Source: Candidatus Marimicrobium litorale
GTDB lineage: Bacteria; Pseudomonadota; Gammaproteobacteria; Pseudomonadales; Halieaceae
Assembly: GCF_026262645.1 (NCBI RefSeq)
Contig: NZ_SHNO01000001.1
Span: forward strand, 2,914,001 to 2,978,000
Reading direction: 5' to 3'
Length of the DNA: 64,000 bases
Positions 1 to 8,307 of this stretch are shown in pieces. The position numbers were made by a program, and so were the translations under genes. Every line of letters begins with the position of its first letter. Position 1 is the stretch's first letter. The notes below the pieces were generated by a model that saw only the letters and a program-made list of their open reading frames with translations, was not told the origin of the DNA and searched no databases.

Positions 1-1
1 G

Positions 2-457
2 CTCTCAGCGTGCCGCCTTTATCGGTTTGCTTTATGGCGGACCTGGGATGAATCCAGACCCATTGTTATGTTTATAGGGCTCAACCCTTCCACCGCCGAT
101 GAGGAGGATGACGATCCAACCCTGGTTCGCTGTATGAACTTCGCCAGGAGCTGGGGCTATGGCGGAGTCTGTACTGCGAATCTTTTCGCTTATCGAGCTA
201 CCGAGCCGAAGGATATGCTAGCGACGAAAAAGCCCGTGGGGCGAGCCAATGACCGCTGGTTACAGCAGCTGTCTGCGGAGGCAGGTATGGTAATTGCCGC
301 CTGGGGTAACCACGGCACATATATGGGCCGAGCGGAACGGATCAGGGGCCTGATCCCTGATTTGCACTACCTGAAAATGAACAAGTCAGGACAGCCTGCT
401 CATCCGCTCTATCTGAAGGGCACGCTGGTACCAATCCCCATGCCTCGACAGTGCTAG
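2..457 (+). CDS. DUF1643 domain protein, 5' end outside the window
   Basis: The frame is open from base 2, before the first in-window ATG at 68, and the residues upstream of that ATG (CRLYRFALWRTWDE) fit the usual start of DUF1643 proteins. The gene is therefore cut by the window edge rather than starting at 68. The core motif FIGLNPSTADE and the segment NLFAYRATEP are typical of the family. The role of DUF1643 is not established. No partner gene is visible upstream. About 22 residues before the ATG at 68 are coding in this reading. Confidence 0.8.
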   Translation, partial: LSACRLYRFALWRTWDESRPIVMFIGLNPSTADEEDDDPTLVRCMNFARSWGYGGVCTANLFAYRATEPKDMLATKKPVGRANDRWLQQLSAEAGMVIAAWGNHGTYMGRAERIRGLIPDLHYLKMNKSGQPAHPLYLKGTLVPIPMPRQC

Positions 458-581
458 TTCGTGGTCAAGCGGGACATGCCAATAACGGGCTGCACGGAAT
501 TGTAGATCGATGCGCTGCGGCTGCGGGGCCTGAGAGCTGAGTTGATCCACGCCCGGCGTATTAACTCTGCGGACGCTCTGA

Positions 582-1058
582 CTAGACTTTGGGGACGTAG
601 GCCAGGTTTTCGTGCCAGAAATCGATCACATAGTTGATGCGGGGGCGAAGTAACTCTCGGTATTCCGGCAAGTCGCTGAGATGCACCCAGCGACATTCGA
701 TAATACCCTCTTCTACCTGGGGCTTGGTGTCATCATCTTCACCGTGATAGTGCATCAGGTACCAGTGCGTTTTTTTAAGATAGCGGACATTGTCGTGACG
801 CGTGGTATGCCATGTAGACACCAGCTTTGCCTGCATCTCCAGTTTCTTAATATTGACCCCGGTCTCTTCCTGAACCTCGCGCAGAGCAGACTCCTCTTTG
901 GTGCTCCCATCTTCTATACGGCCCTTCGGCATGTCCCATTTACCCCGTTTGAACATCAACAGGATATGGTGACTGTCATTACAAACAAGACCTCCCGCTG
1001 ATTCCACTACGGGAAGGTCGATTGAGTCTACGAGGCAGAAAGAACTGTTTTTTTTCAT
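582..1058 (-). CDS. Nudix hydrolase
   Basis: A 158-residue single-domain Nudix protein, of the kind that hydrolyses nucleoside diphosphates linked to another moiety. The Nudix box runs from about residue 46 to 68, with REVQEETGV matching the REUxEExGU part. The first glutamate of the box (Gx5E) is replaced by Ser, which is tolerated in some subfamilies. KRGKWDMPKGR precedes the box, as in MutT- and diadenosine-type members. The ATG at 1058 follows an A-rich stretch with no strong Shine-Dalgarno. The substrate cannot be read from the sequence. The gene stands alone and converges with the DUF1643 gene. Confidence 0.85.
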   Translation of the reverse strand: MKKNSSFCLVDSIDLPVVESAGGLVCNDSHHILLMFKRGKWDMPKGRIEDGSTKEESALREVQEETGVNIKKLEMQAKLVSTWHTTRHDNVRYLKKTHWYLMHYHGEDDDTKPQVEEGIIECRWVHLSDLPEYRELLRPRINYVIDFWHENLAYVPKV

Positions 1059-1378
1059 AGTATGACCGTGCTTCCCAATGTCACAGGTATCAGCTCTACG
1101 TTGTCTATCGATCTGCAGCCGCGCATGGTTAGGGTGCAGTCACTATTTTCTAGAATACAATAACTCGCCAACTTGGCACCGCCTTGTGTGCTTGCTACAT
1201 AGCGTCAACGCAAACAGTGTTTCAAGTAAACGTATCATAGATAAAACCATGCTTCGCTTGCCATTTTTCTGACTTTGTTACGATTCATGAGCGAATCACC
1301 ACGCGCGCGCAGCTATAGCTTTGTCTATTTTGATAAGATGCTGCATCCGATGATCCACTCAAGACGTAAGTTGTAGCG
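1059..1378. other. Intergenic stretch, nothing recognised
   Basis: About 320 bases between the Nudix gene and the broken small membrane gene. It contains one short open frame on the + strand (1078-1272) with no family resemblance, no convincing start signal and Cys/Ser-rich content unlike the neighbours. I see no tRNA, no terminator hairpin with a T-run and no recognisable operator. It must hold the start of the Nudix transcript (minus strand) and probably the promoter for the downstream + strand genes. Confidence 0.5.
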
Positions 1379-1530
1379 ATGGATACAACGCCTGAGAACA
1401 GAAAATTGCGCGCTTGGAGTACGCTTTTTTGTTAATCAGCATAGGCGTAGGTACCGTTATCACTACGCTGATGGTACAGGAAAGACGTTCAGAGGAATCG
1501 CCCGATACCATGCGGGAAAACGACGCGTGA
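1379..1530 (+). pseudogene. Small single-pass membrane protein, frame broken at a T6 run
   Basis: Starting at the ATG at 1379, the frame reads MDTTPENRKLRAWSTLF and stops almost at once after six T's (1425-1430). Reading one frame back from that run continues smoothly as LLISIGVGTVITTLMV, a good transmembrane segment, then a charged tail ending in RENDA at the TGA 1528-1530. Joined, the product would be 50 residues: basic N-terminus, one membrane helix, acidic tail. The stop TGA overlaps a GTG in frame with the next gene (GTGA at 1527-1530), as in translationally coupled genes, which supports the downstream half being real coding sequence. The break could be a one-base deletion, a sequencing error in the homopolymer or frameshifting on the T run. 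The family is not recognised. Confidence 0.5.
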
Positions 1531-1598
1531 GTCCGACGAATAGGGCTGCATTACCCTGTCGCCTAACACAATCAGGTCAGCCGCTGGGATGGTATTGT

Positions 1599-2240
1599 AT
1601 GGATGACTTATTCAGTAACGCCGACGGCCAGAAGCTGCATTTGCCAGACGCGGATTTAGTTTTTTGGCACGATGTGCTGCCCGACGATCACACAAGTGTC
1701 TTGCAGCGACTTATTGAGGAGACTCCCTGGCGCCAAGAGCACGTTACCCTTTGGGGCAAGACCTATCCACAACCGCGCCTGGTCGCCTGGTACGCTGACG
1801 CAGGACTGAGTTATTCCTACTCAGGAGTGATATTGGAGGCTACGCCTTTCACCAGCGCTCTTCTTGAAATAAAGGCTCGCGTAGAAGCATTATGTTGTGA
1901 AAACTTCAATAGCGTCTTGCTAAACTATTACCGCGACCACCGCGATAGCATGGGGTTTCACGCTGACGACGAACCTGAGCTCGGCGCCTGCCCCAGTATA
2001 GCGTCCCTATCGCTCGGGGCGGAGCGGACGTTTGTAATGAAACACCGTAGCCGCGAGGATGTTGGTGATTTGCGGGTAAGGCTTACCTCTGGAAGTCTGC
2101 TGTTAATGCGAGGGGAAACCCAGTCAAATTGGAAACATGGTATTCCCAAGACAACCAAACCTTTGGGTCCCCGGGTTAACCTGACATTCAGGCAGATAAT
2201 CTCGCCTGTAAAGAGAGGAAAAAAGCATGACGCGAATTAA
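1599..2240 (+). CDS. AlkB-family 2-oxoglutarate/Fe(II) dioxygenase
   Basis: A 213-residue protein with all AlkB hallmarks: the Fe(II) ligands H121-x-D123 (FHADDEPELG) and H180 (NWKHGIPKT), and the 2-oxoglutarate binding pair R192-x5-R198 (RVNLTFR). LNYYRDHRDSMGFHADDE resembles the ALKBH2/ALKBH3 group, which demethylates 1-methyladenine and 3-methylcytosine in nucleic acids. I chose the ATG at 1599 because family members start close to this MDDLF segment. A GTG at 1527 in the same frame would add 24 residues and would overlap the stop of the small gene upstream. The 3' end overlaps the cupin gene by 14 bases, so the two are probably co-transcribed. Confidence 0.85.
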   Translation: MDDLFSNADGQKLHLPDADLVFWHDVLPDDHTSVLQRLIEETPWRQEHVTLWGKTYPQPRLVAWYADAGLSYSYSGVILEATPFTSALLEIKARVEALCCENFNSVLLNYYRDHRDSMGFHADDEPELGACPSIASLSLGAERTFVMKHRSREDVGDLRVRLTSGSLLLMRGETQSNWKHGIPKTTKPLGPRVNLTFRQIISPVKRGKKHDAN

Positions 2241-2655
2241 TATCATACTACTTATCTTACTGCTTAGCGGCTCGGGTATTGTGCTGGCGATTGACGGATC
2301 GGACATGATAAAAGCGACGCCCGTATTAAAGACCCAGCGGACCTGGATTGGACAAGATATTGTTTACCCCGAAGGTCAGGCGGAGATGTCAGGAGTCGTT
2401 ATCGAAATGGCGCCCGGAGGTGAAACGGGCTGGCATAAACACCCGGTTCCGTCAGTGGGCTACGTGATCGAAGGGCAGCTTGAGGTTCATTTCAAGAATG
2501 GTGATGTGAAAAAACTCAATGCTGGCGAGGCCGCGGCAGAGGCAGTCGACGTTTGGCATAACGGCGTCAATGTCGGAGAGGGGCCTGTTAAGCTAGTAGT
2601 ATTTTATGTGGGCACCGCCAATAGCCAGCTCACTGAGCGGGAGGATTCAGAATGA
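2227..2655 (+). CDS. Exported cupin-domain protein
   Basis: A 142-residue protein with a signal peptide (residues 1-21, hydrophobic core IILLILLLSGSGIVLA) followed by one cupin barrel. GGETGWHKHPVPSVGYVIEG holds the first cupin motif (H-x-H and E), and the second motif is around AEAVDVWHNGVN, whose single His completes a metal site. Such exported cupins bind a metal, but their reaction is unknown. The start overlaps the AlkB gene by 14 bases and the stop overlaps a downstream ATG (ATGA at 2652), suggesting a compact operon. Confidence 0.75.
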   Translation: MTRINIILLILLLSGSGIVLAIDGSDMIKATPVLKTQRTWIGQDIVYPEGQAEMSGVVIEMAPGGETGWHKHPVPSVGYVIEGQLEVHFKNGDVKKLNAGEAAAEAVDVWHNGVNVGEGPVKLVVFYVGTANSQLTEREDSE

Positions 2656-2705
2656 AACGGGTCCTGCTTATCGGTGACGAACATATCTTGCCCGCTTCGG
2701 CATAG
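2652..2705 (+). other. 17-codon mini-ORF or gene remnant after the cupin gene
   Basis: An ATG overlapping the cupin stop (ATGA) opens a frame of 17 codons, MKRVLLIGDEHILPASA, then TAG. The coupling geometry is that of a real gene start, and the peptide resembles the first strand of an alpha/beta domain, but it ends at once. Another frame downstream (about 2693-2778) stays open and reads plausibly. The stretch up to the YceI gene could therefore be the remains of a frameshifted gene. No family assigned. Confidence 0.25.
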
Positions 2706-2789
2706 GAAAGGCGGTCAACGATGGATGCGGTAACGCTGTTGGCGGTTTACAGTACAATGTTGCGCAGGAAAATTAACTTTAGAGCTTGA

Positions 2790-3401
2790 ATGGAGATCGG
2801 TGTAATGACATGCATGACACTTTTGCGAAGTTTTATGCTGGGCATCTGCCTGCAGTCGATCGGCGCGCTAGCGTGGGCCGATTGGGAGCTGGACAGTACA
2901 GCGTCGGTAATCAACTTCGCAACAATCAAAAACGATAGTGTAGGTGAGATAAATACTATCAAGTCACTGGAGGGTTCGATATCGGTGAGTGGCGCTGCAC
3001 AGATTACGATACACCTGGCCAGCGTCGAGACTCTGATAGAAATTCGCAATGAGCGTATTCGATCTCTTTTGTTTGAGACTGCAACGTTTCCGGTGGCGCA
3101 GGTAGATGCCCAGGTCGATCCTGCATTGATGGCGGACGCCAACGGAGGAGAGGTTCACCAGCTAGATTTGCCGGTGACTCTGACACTGCATGGCGTTCAG
3201 CGAGACCTAACGGCGCCGGTGTCAGTATTGGTGGAGAATGATGGTGGCTTACTGGTTTTCACAACACACCCGGTGCTCGTCAATGCCGCCGATTTTGGTC
3301 TCGACAGCGGCATCGAAGCACTGCGAAATGTGGCAGGCCTGAAATCCATCAGTAATGTAATACCGGTGACGCTGCAGTTTAGATTTATACGGCCGCGCTA
3401 A
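2790..3401 (+). CDS. YceI-family periplasmic protein
   Basis: A 203-residue protein with a signal peptide ending near residue 30 (IGALAWA-DW) and a YceI-like lipocalin-type barrel. Matching features are WELDSTASVINFATIKN at the start, a central HLASVETLIEIRNERIRSLLFET and LPVTLTLHGVQRDLTAPV near residue 130. YceI proteins are secreted beta-barrels that bind polyisoprenoid-like ligands; the role here is unknown. A second in-frame ATG at 2805 is an alternative start. Its distance from the cupin gene (about 135 bases) leaves the operon relation open. Confidence 0.85.
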   Translation: MEIGVMTCMTLLRSFMLGICLQSIGALAWADWELDSTASVINFATIKNDSVGEINTIKSLEGSISVSGAAQITIHLASVETLIEIRNERIRSLLFETATFPVAQVDAQVDPALMADANGGEVHQLDLPVTLTLHGVQRDLTAPVSVLVENDGGLLVFTTHPVLVNAADFGLDSGIEALRNVAGLKSISNVIPVTLQFRFIRPR

Positions 3402-3666
3402 CCCGATCAAATGACGGTCCCGCTTGAGCATGCGCAGCTCAAGGCGAACGGTGTCGAGCGTCACATCGCCTGCCGGCGCGCCGGCCCACGCGTGATAAAG
3501 CTGTTCTGGGTTTTGTCGACGGCCAGGACAGCTCAGGGGCGAGCGCGGCCTTGAGCATATGCGTGTCAGAGTTGAGGGTTTACGCGGTGTGGAATTGCTC
3601 GCCGTTGCGGGCGATTTGGTGCGGCAAGAGAAACCCGACCCATTGAACATGTTGCTTATAGAATTT
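3402..3666. other. Gene-free stretch with possible decayed coding sequence on the minus strand
   Basis: 265 bases lie between the convergent YceI and cytochrome genes. A hairpin with 7-bp arms (CTTGAGC 3423-3429 and GCTCAAG 3437-3443) could help end transcripts but lacks a T-run. On the minus strand, directly after the cytochrome stop and in the same frame, about 28 further codons are open and read protein-like (QHVQWVGFLLPHQIARNGE). Another frame closer to YceI contains DVTLDTVRLELRMLKRD. These pieces may be the ends of a decayed gene, but I cannot name it. Confidence 0.3.
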
Positions 3667-6036
3667 CTAGGGGGACTGTAGAGCGGCCCCGGACAGCTGT
3701 TTGTATAATTGCTGGTAGTTGCGGTTTCCCGGTGCAATACGGGTGAGTGCACGCGCATAAGCCAGCGCCTCTTCACGCAGCTCTTGCTCGTTGCTGTAAT
3801 TAGCCAGGGCCAGCAACACGTCCACGTTTTCAGGTGTACTGCGGAGCAGGCTTTTAAGCTGCTCGAGGGCTTGCGTCGGATCGCCCAGGTCGTGCAGCGC
3901 GATAGCGTAGACAAATCGATGCCGGGTACCGCTGGTTTCGAGTTCTGCCGCCTGGCGTAAGTAATCCAACGCAAGGTCTGGCTGTCCGCTGCGCGTTTCA
4001 AGCAGGCCCAGTGAGTGCAGCACAGGTCCATTTTGCAAATCGATGGAGAGTGCCTGGCGCAAAAGAGTGCGCGCTTCGTTATCTTTATTACGACTGCGCA
4101 ACAGGTCGGCCAGGTTGAGATAGGCGGGTATGAGTTGCGGGTTGAGGTACAGTGCTTCGCGGTAGGCTGCCTCCGCCTCTGCTTCGTTACCCCGGGCTAC
4201 ATGGAAAATGCCGAGTTGTAGCTGCACTCCGGGCATGTCAGCGTCCATAGCCAAAGTGTTCGTATATTCCGTGAAAAGTGTTTGCAGCGCGTTGACTTGC
4301 TCGGGAGAAATTTGGTCGAATGGCACGCTCGCAAGGCTGGTTGCCACCTCCATGCGCACGGTCTTTACATCGTCGTCCAACAAAGGCTGTAACAACTGGT
4401 AGCGCTGGTGTACAGGCAGGAATTCCAGTGCGCGCACTGTACTGGCGCGCAGTAGCGGATCGTCGTCATAGAGCATCTGTGTCGCGCTTTGCAATGCCTC
4501 CCGTCCGCCTGCTTCTCCCAGTGCTTCCATTGCAACCCCGCGCCAGACGGGTGCCGCATCTGGATCCGCGGCAATCTGGGCAAGCTGCGGTACTACCCGG
4601 GTATCTCCCGCGATTGCCCGGGCAAACGCCCTTGCAGGATGACGGCCTGTGTCGCTGAATGTCACGCCCCATTGCCGCAGTGCGTCGAGGGACCAGCGGG
4701 CATCCTTATCCTGATGGCACTGGTTACAGGCATTGGGAGTATCCATTACAAGGGACAGGTCTGGCCGTGGGATACGCATACTGTGATCGCGCCGGGCGTC
4801 AACTCCCATATACACTGTCTCCGGCATGTGACAATTCACACACAGAGCCCCAGTGGAGTTCTCGCTGTGGTGGTGGTGTGCGGGAGTATCGTATTGCGAA
4901 GGTAGGTGACACTGGGCGCATACGCCATTTCCTGGCGCCCGCAGTGCCTGGCTGTGGGGTTCATGGCAATTACTGCAGACGACACCTGCCTGATGCATCT
5001 TGCTTTGTATAAATGAACCATAGACGTAGACCTCGTCACGGATCTGTCCGTCCGGATGGTATAGAGGCCATTGCGGCAGCGCCGGTCGGTGAGTGTCCAT
5101 TAACGGCGCGCCATAATGATAATTTCCCAGCGTGCCCCGCCGTGAGTGGCAGCGACCGCAGCTGTCTATTTGGCTGTTGCCCTTGATGGGCGAGCTGCGC
5201 TGCGCGATGCTGGCGCCATCGGGTAGGCGCCAGGTCCCGCGCTGGGATAGTGCCGTGGGGAAGCCGCCATTTTTTGCCTCATTGAGTTTTCCGCCGGCAA
5301 CCAGAGACAAGTGTTTCTCGCCGGGGCCGTGGCAGGCCTCGCACCCGACGTTGATTTCCTCGTAGCGGGTATCAAAGCTGCGCGAATCAGCACGGTAGTT
5401 TTTATGTACATCTGTACTGTGACACTCTGCGCAGCGTGTGTTCCAGTTTTGGTAAGGGCCTGTCCAGTGCAGCGGGTCGGCGTAATCGATGGTCTCATCG
5501 GGATAGAGATGGTACCAGCGCTGTCCACCAGTTTCTGCAGGGCGTGAATCCCAGGCGATACTCAGCGCCTGCAGACGGCCGCGGGACAGAGGCAGAAGGT
5601 ATTGTTGCAACGGATAGTGACCGAACACGTAGGCCACCTCGAAGTCCTTGAGCTTGCCGTCTTCGCTATCGGTATTGACCACGTATTTGTCGCCGTCACG
5701 GAAAAATCGCGTGGTGATGCCGTTGTAGGTAAAGGATGTATTGTTAAAATCACCCAGCACGCTATCCGTGGTGGGCAGCTGCATGGCAAGGTCGTGATCG
5801 GACCCCAGCCACAGGGCGTGTTCTGTTTCATGACAGGACTGACAGGCATCGCTGCCGACAAATGCCGCGGCAGAGCCGCTAAATAGAAACGCCGTGACGA
5901 GAAAGAGGAGTGAAAAATACAACAGGGGTGACCGCAGATTATTTAAGGGATTAAGGTTAACAGGCCTGTGGAGTGATGGACAGTTCCGGCTAGCCTTCTC
6001 TATAGTGTATCGAAAACGCGATTTCGAAGAGGTCAA
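3667..6036 (-). CDS. Octaheme c-type cytochrome with TPR domain
   Basis: A 789-residue exported protein. A hydrophobic segment (about residues 39-58, ending GSAAA) acts as signal peptide. Eight CxxCH haem motifs follow: CQSCH, CAECH, CEACH, CGRCH, CSNCH, CAQCH, CVNCH, CNQCH. After about residue 430 come HEAT-like repeats and then TPRs (AEAEAAYREALYLNPQLIPAYLNLADL and successors) to the C-terminus. It should be a periplasmic multihaem electron carrier or oxidoreductase with a protein-binding tail; electron donor and acceptor are unknown. The start is uncertain: TTG at 6036 gives a long N-terminal extension, while TTG at 5922 would begin right at the signal peptide. Neither has a clear Shine-Dalgarno. 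The TTG at 6036 lies 6 bases from the divergent amidotransferase start. Confidence 0.85.
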   Translation of the reverse strand: MTSSKSRFRYTIEKASRNCPSLHRPVNLNPLNNLRSPLLYFSLLFLVTAFLFSGSAAAFVGSDACQSCHETEHALWLGSDHDLAMQLPTTDSVLGDFNNTSFTYNGITTRFFRDGDKYVVNTDSEDGKLKDFEVAYVFGHYPLQQYLLPLSRGRLQALSIAWDSRPAETGGQRWYHLYPDETIDYADPLHWTGPYQNWNTRCAECHSTDVHKNYRADSRSFDTRYEEINVGCEACHGPGEKHLSLVAGGKLNEAKNGGFPTALSQRGTWRLPDGASIAQRSSPIKGNSQIDSCGRCHSRRGTLGNYHYGAPLMDTHRPALPQWPLYHPDGQIRDEVYVYGSFIQSKMHQAGVVCSNCHEPHSQALRAPGNGVCAQCHLPSQYDTPAHHHHSENSTGALCVNCHMPETVYMGVDARRDHSMRIPRPDLSLVMDTPNACNQCHQDKDARWSLDALRQWGVTFSDTGRHPARAFARAIAGDTRVVPQLAQIAADPDAAPVWRGVAMEALGEAGGREALQSATQMLYDDDPLLRASTVRALEFLPVHQRYQLLQPLLDDDVKTVRMEVATSLASVPFDQISPEQVNALQTLFTEYTNTLAMDADMPGVQLQLGIFHVARGNEAEAEAAYREALYLNPQLIPAYLNLADLLRSRNKDNEARTLLRQALSIDLQNGPVLHSLGLLETRSGQPDLALDYLRQAAELETSGTRHRFVYAIALHDLGDPTQALEQLKSLLRSTPENVDVLLALANYSNEQELREEALAYARALTRIAPGNRNYQQLYKQLSGAALQSP

Positions 6037-6042
6037 TACAGT

Positions 6043-6750
6043 TTGAAGCTGGGTATTTTAAAAGCGGATACGGTCATGCCAAAGCTGGCGGCGGATTTTG
6101 GTGAGTATCCGGATATGTTCATAGCGCTGCTGACAGCACAGGCCCCCGACCTGTACTGCAGGGTATACGATGTAGAGCGCGGTGAGTACCCGGATGAACT
6201 CGACGAGGTAGACGCTTACCTGATCACAGGGAGTAAAGCGAGCGTCTACGATAAGACACCCTGGATTCTAGGCCTGACAAGCTTTGTGCAGGAAGTGCAC
6301 CGCCAGCGGAAGAAGCTGGTGGGCATCTGTTTTGGCCATCAACTGATCGCGCAGGCGTTGGGCGGGCGGGTCGAAAAATCACCCAAAGGATGGGGCGTCG
6401 GCCTGCATACCCACCGTTTTTCAAGTCTGCCCTCCTGGCATGATCAGGGCGACAGTAATCTCGATATTCTGGTGAGCCATCAGGATCAGGTGGTGCGCCC
6501 CGCAGCCGGTGCGCAGGTGCTGGCCTCCAGCGAGTTTTGTGACAACGCTGTGTCACAAGTTGGGGAGCATATTCTCACGCTGCAGGGTCACCCGGAGTTC
6601 ACTAAAGATTATGCTCGCGCGTTGATGATGGAGCGCCGAAACCTTCTCGACGATGACGTATTGCAGGCCGGTCTGGCCACTTTGGCAGGAGAACAGCAGG
6701 GGCCTCGCGTGGCAGCTTGGATTGCGCGTTTTATTTGTGAGCGTAAATGA
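6043..6750 (+). CDS. Class I glutamine amidotransferase (GMP-synthase-like)
   Basis: A 235-residue stand-alone GATase1 domain. The nucleophile elbow is GICFGHQ (C96) and the His-Glu pair is in QGHPEFT (H183, E185), so the full triad is present. Proteins of this type resemble the glutaminase part of GMP synthase but lack the synthetase, and their acceptor substrate is generally unknown (some act on gamma-glutamyl compounds). The start is TTG at 6043, preceded by GAGG about 12 bases upstream. The first residues MKLGILKAD fit the family start. The AMP-forming ligase gene follows 30 bases later on the same strand. Confidence 0.85.
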   Translation: MKLGILKADTVMPKLAADFGEYPDMFIALLTAQAPDLYCRVYDVERGEYPDELDEVDAYLITGSKASVYDKTPWILGLTSFVQEVHRQRKKLVGICFGHQLIAQALGGRVEKSPKGWGVGLHTHRFSSLPSWHDQGDSNLDILVSHQDQVVRPAAGAQVLASSEFCDNAVSQVGEHILTLQGHPEFTKDYARALMMERRNLLDDDVLQAGLATLAGEQQGPRVAAWIARFICERK

Positions 6751-6780
6751 ACACGCTACATTTTTTGAAAGAGCACTGAT

Positions 6781-8229
6781 ATGAGTTTGCAGTCGATTCG
6801 AAAAGCGGCGCTGGAAAATCCGGAGCACGTTGCGATAGTCCATAACGGTTTGAAGATCAACTACGGGGGTTTTGCCGCGGCAATTAGTTATGCTGCAGAT
6901 TTTCTGCGGCAACAATCATTAGAGAAGGGCGATACTGTTGCTGTCCTATGTCCACTGCCTGATAGTTGGGTCACAGTGCTTGCATTGCAATCGCTTGGGG
7001 TGGATACGGTTTGTATGCTCACGCCATCCTATATTAAGCACCTCTCCCTGAACGACGTCAGGACGATCGTTGTTGCACATGGATACGCGGGCGCCAGTAT
7101 ATTATCTGAAGAAATCGAAGACGGCTGCTCAGTGGTGGAAATGCCTGAGGCAGACTTTTCGTCTACCGAGCACTCTTCTGATATGGTCTGGGATGAGACA
7201 GGCGGACACATCGTGTTCACGTCTGGCACAACAGGTGTTTATAAAAAACTTTATTATAAGGCCGAACTACAGCAGGCACGTCTTCAGGAGCGTGTTGAAT
7301 ACGGGCGTGTGCGTCCTAGTGGAAGTTGCCACTGCCACAGTTTTGGTATGTGGACATCGGTGGGTTACAAGATTCCTTTGGCGATGTGGCAGGCCGGTGC
7401 CTGTGTTTACTTCGACGAACGCGATGACTGGTTTCGCCACTTTCGCGATATACCGATGTCGGAGGCTATATTAATACCGGATATGATCCCTCAACTGTTG
7501 GACTATTTGCAGGACAAGCCGACACCGGACCCGCTGCCAGATTTCAAACTTCACGTGACGGCGGGTTTTTTATCACGTGATCTTGCTGAGGCTTTGCTTA
7601 GCAAAGTGACCAGCAGACTCATTGTGGCCTATGGGTCGACCGAAACAAATGTAGCAGTGCTGCAGTCGACAGTCAGCGATCTTGATGACATGCACTGGTT
7701 GGCTCCGACGAATTTCCACAGTGTTGAGATCGTGGATGAAAGCGGTGAGATTTGTCCGGATGGTGTGGAGGGCGAGTTAAGAGTGCGTTTGAATTCACTC
7801 GATTTGCAATGTTATGTAGATGACGAGGCAGCATCTAACAAAGCCTTTCGTCACGGTTGCTTTTATCCTGGAGACATGGGCGTATGCCGAGCAAATGGAG
7901 ATATCCGTGTTTTGGGGAGAAGCGCAGATGTTGTTAGTTTCGGAGGCAAGAAGCTCGCGGTGGCGCCTATCGAGCTCGACTTGCAGCGTAGGCTGGGCGT
8001 CAGCTCAGTATGTTTATTCTCAGGCGTCAGTGACGAGGGAGAGGACGAGATTGTCGTGGTGATCGAATCGTCTGCGTGGCCTCCGAAAGTTCAGTTAGCC
8101 ACACTTTCAAAGGAACTCAAAGAGTTTAGCGAGGTCAGGTTTGCGCTACTAGCAAGGTTTCCTCGAACTACTTCAGGCATCAGCAAGATAAATCGACGGG
8201 AGCTGCGCAAGATGGTGTTTGCATCTTAG
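6781..8229 (+). CDS. ANL-superfamily adenylating enzyme (acyl-CoA synthetase-like)
   Basis: A 482-residue AMP-forming enzyme of the acyl-CoA synthetase/NRPS adenylation/luciferase superfamily. Motifs in order: A3 phosphate loop FTSGTTG (about 146-152), A5 YGSTE (284-288), A7 YPGDMG (362-367), A8 hinge GRSADVVSFGGKK (379-391), and the A10 catalytic lysine in SKINRRELR (K469). It is shorter than usual acyl-CoA synthetases (about 500-550) because the N-terminal part is compact. It would activate a carboxylate as the acyl-adenylate, but the substrate cannot be read. No carrier-protein gene is adjacent. It may be co-transcribed with the amidotransferase upstream. Confidence 0.8.
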   Translation: MSLQSIRKAALENPEHVAIVHNGLKINYGGFAAAISYAADFLRQQSLEKGDTVAVLCPLPDSWVTVLALQSLGVDTVCMLTPSYIKHLSLNDVRTIVVAHGYAGASILSEEIEDGCSVVEMPEADFSSTEHSSDMVWDETGGHIVFTSGTTGVYKKLYYKAELQQARLQERVEYGRVRPSGSCHCHSFGMWTSVGYKIPLAMWQAGACVYFDERDDWFRHFRDIPMSEAILIPDMIPQLLDYLQDKPTPDPLPDFKLHVTAGFLSRDLAEALLSKVTSRLIVAYGSTETNVAVLQSTVSDLDDMHWLAPTNFHSVEIVDESGEICPDGVEGELRVRLNSLDLQCYVDDEAASNKAFRHGCFYPGDMGVCRANGDIRVLGRSADVVSFGGKKLAVAPIELDLQRRLGVSSVCLFSGVSDEGEDEIVVVIESSAWPPKVQLATLSKELKEFSEVRFALLARFPRTTSGISKINRRELRKMVFAS

Positions 8230-8307
8230 CTAACGTGACGATCGACGTCCGCCGAAGTGCAGGGACCTTTTGTGCTAAGACCTGGTTAGCGAAAAAACAC
8301 AACGTAT

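Noticed and set aside
1078..1272. 64-residue plus-strand ORF
   Set aside because: No ribosome site, unusual composition and no family; it sits just upstream of the Nudix start on the other strand.
3423..3443. Rho-independent terminator after YceI
   Set aside because: The 7-bp hairpin is real but has no T-run on either strand, so I describe it only as a hairpin.
3249..4031. 260-residue minus-strand ORF
   Set aside because: It covers the antisense of YceI and an alternative frame of the cytochrome; composition is Ser/Arg/Cys-rich and no family fits. Only a short middle part might be a gene remnant.
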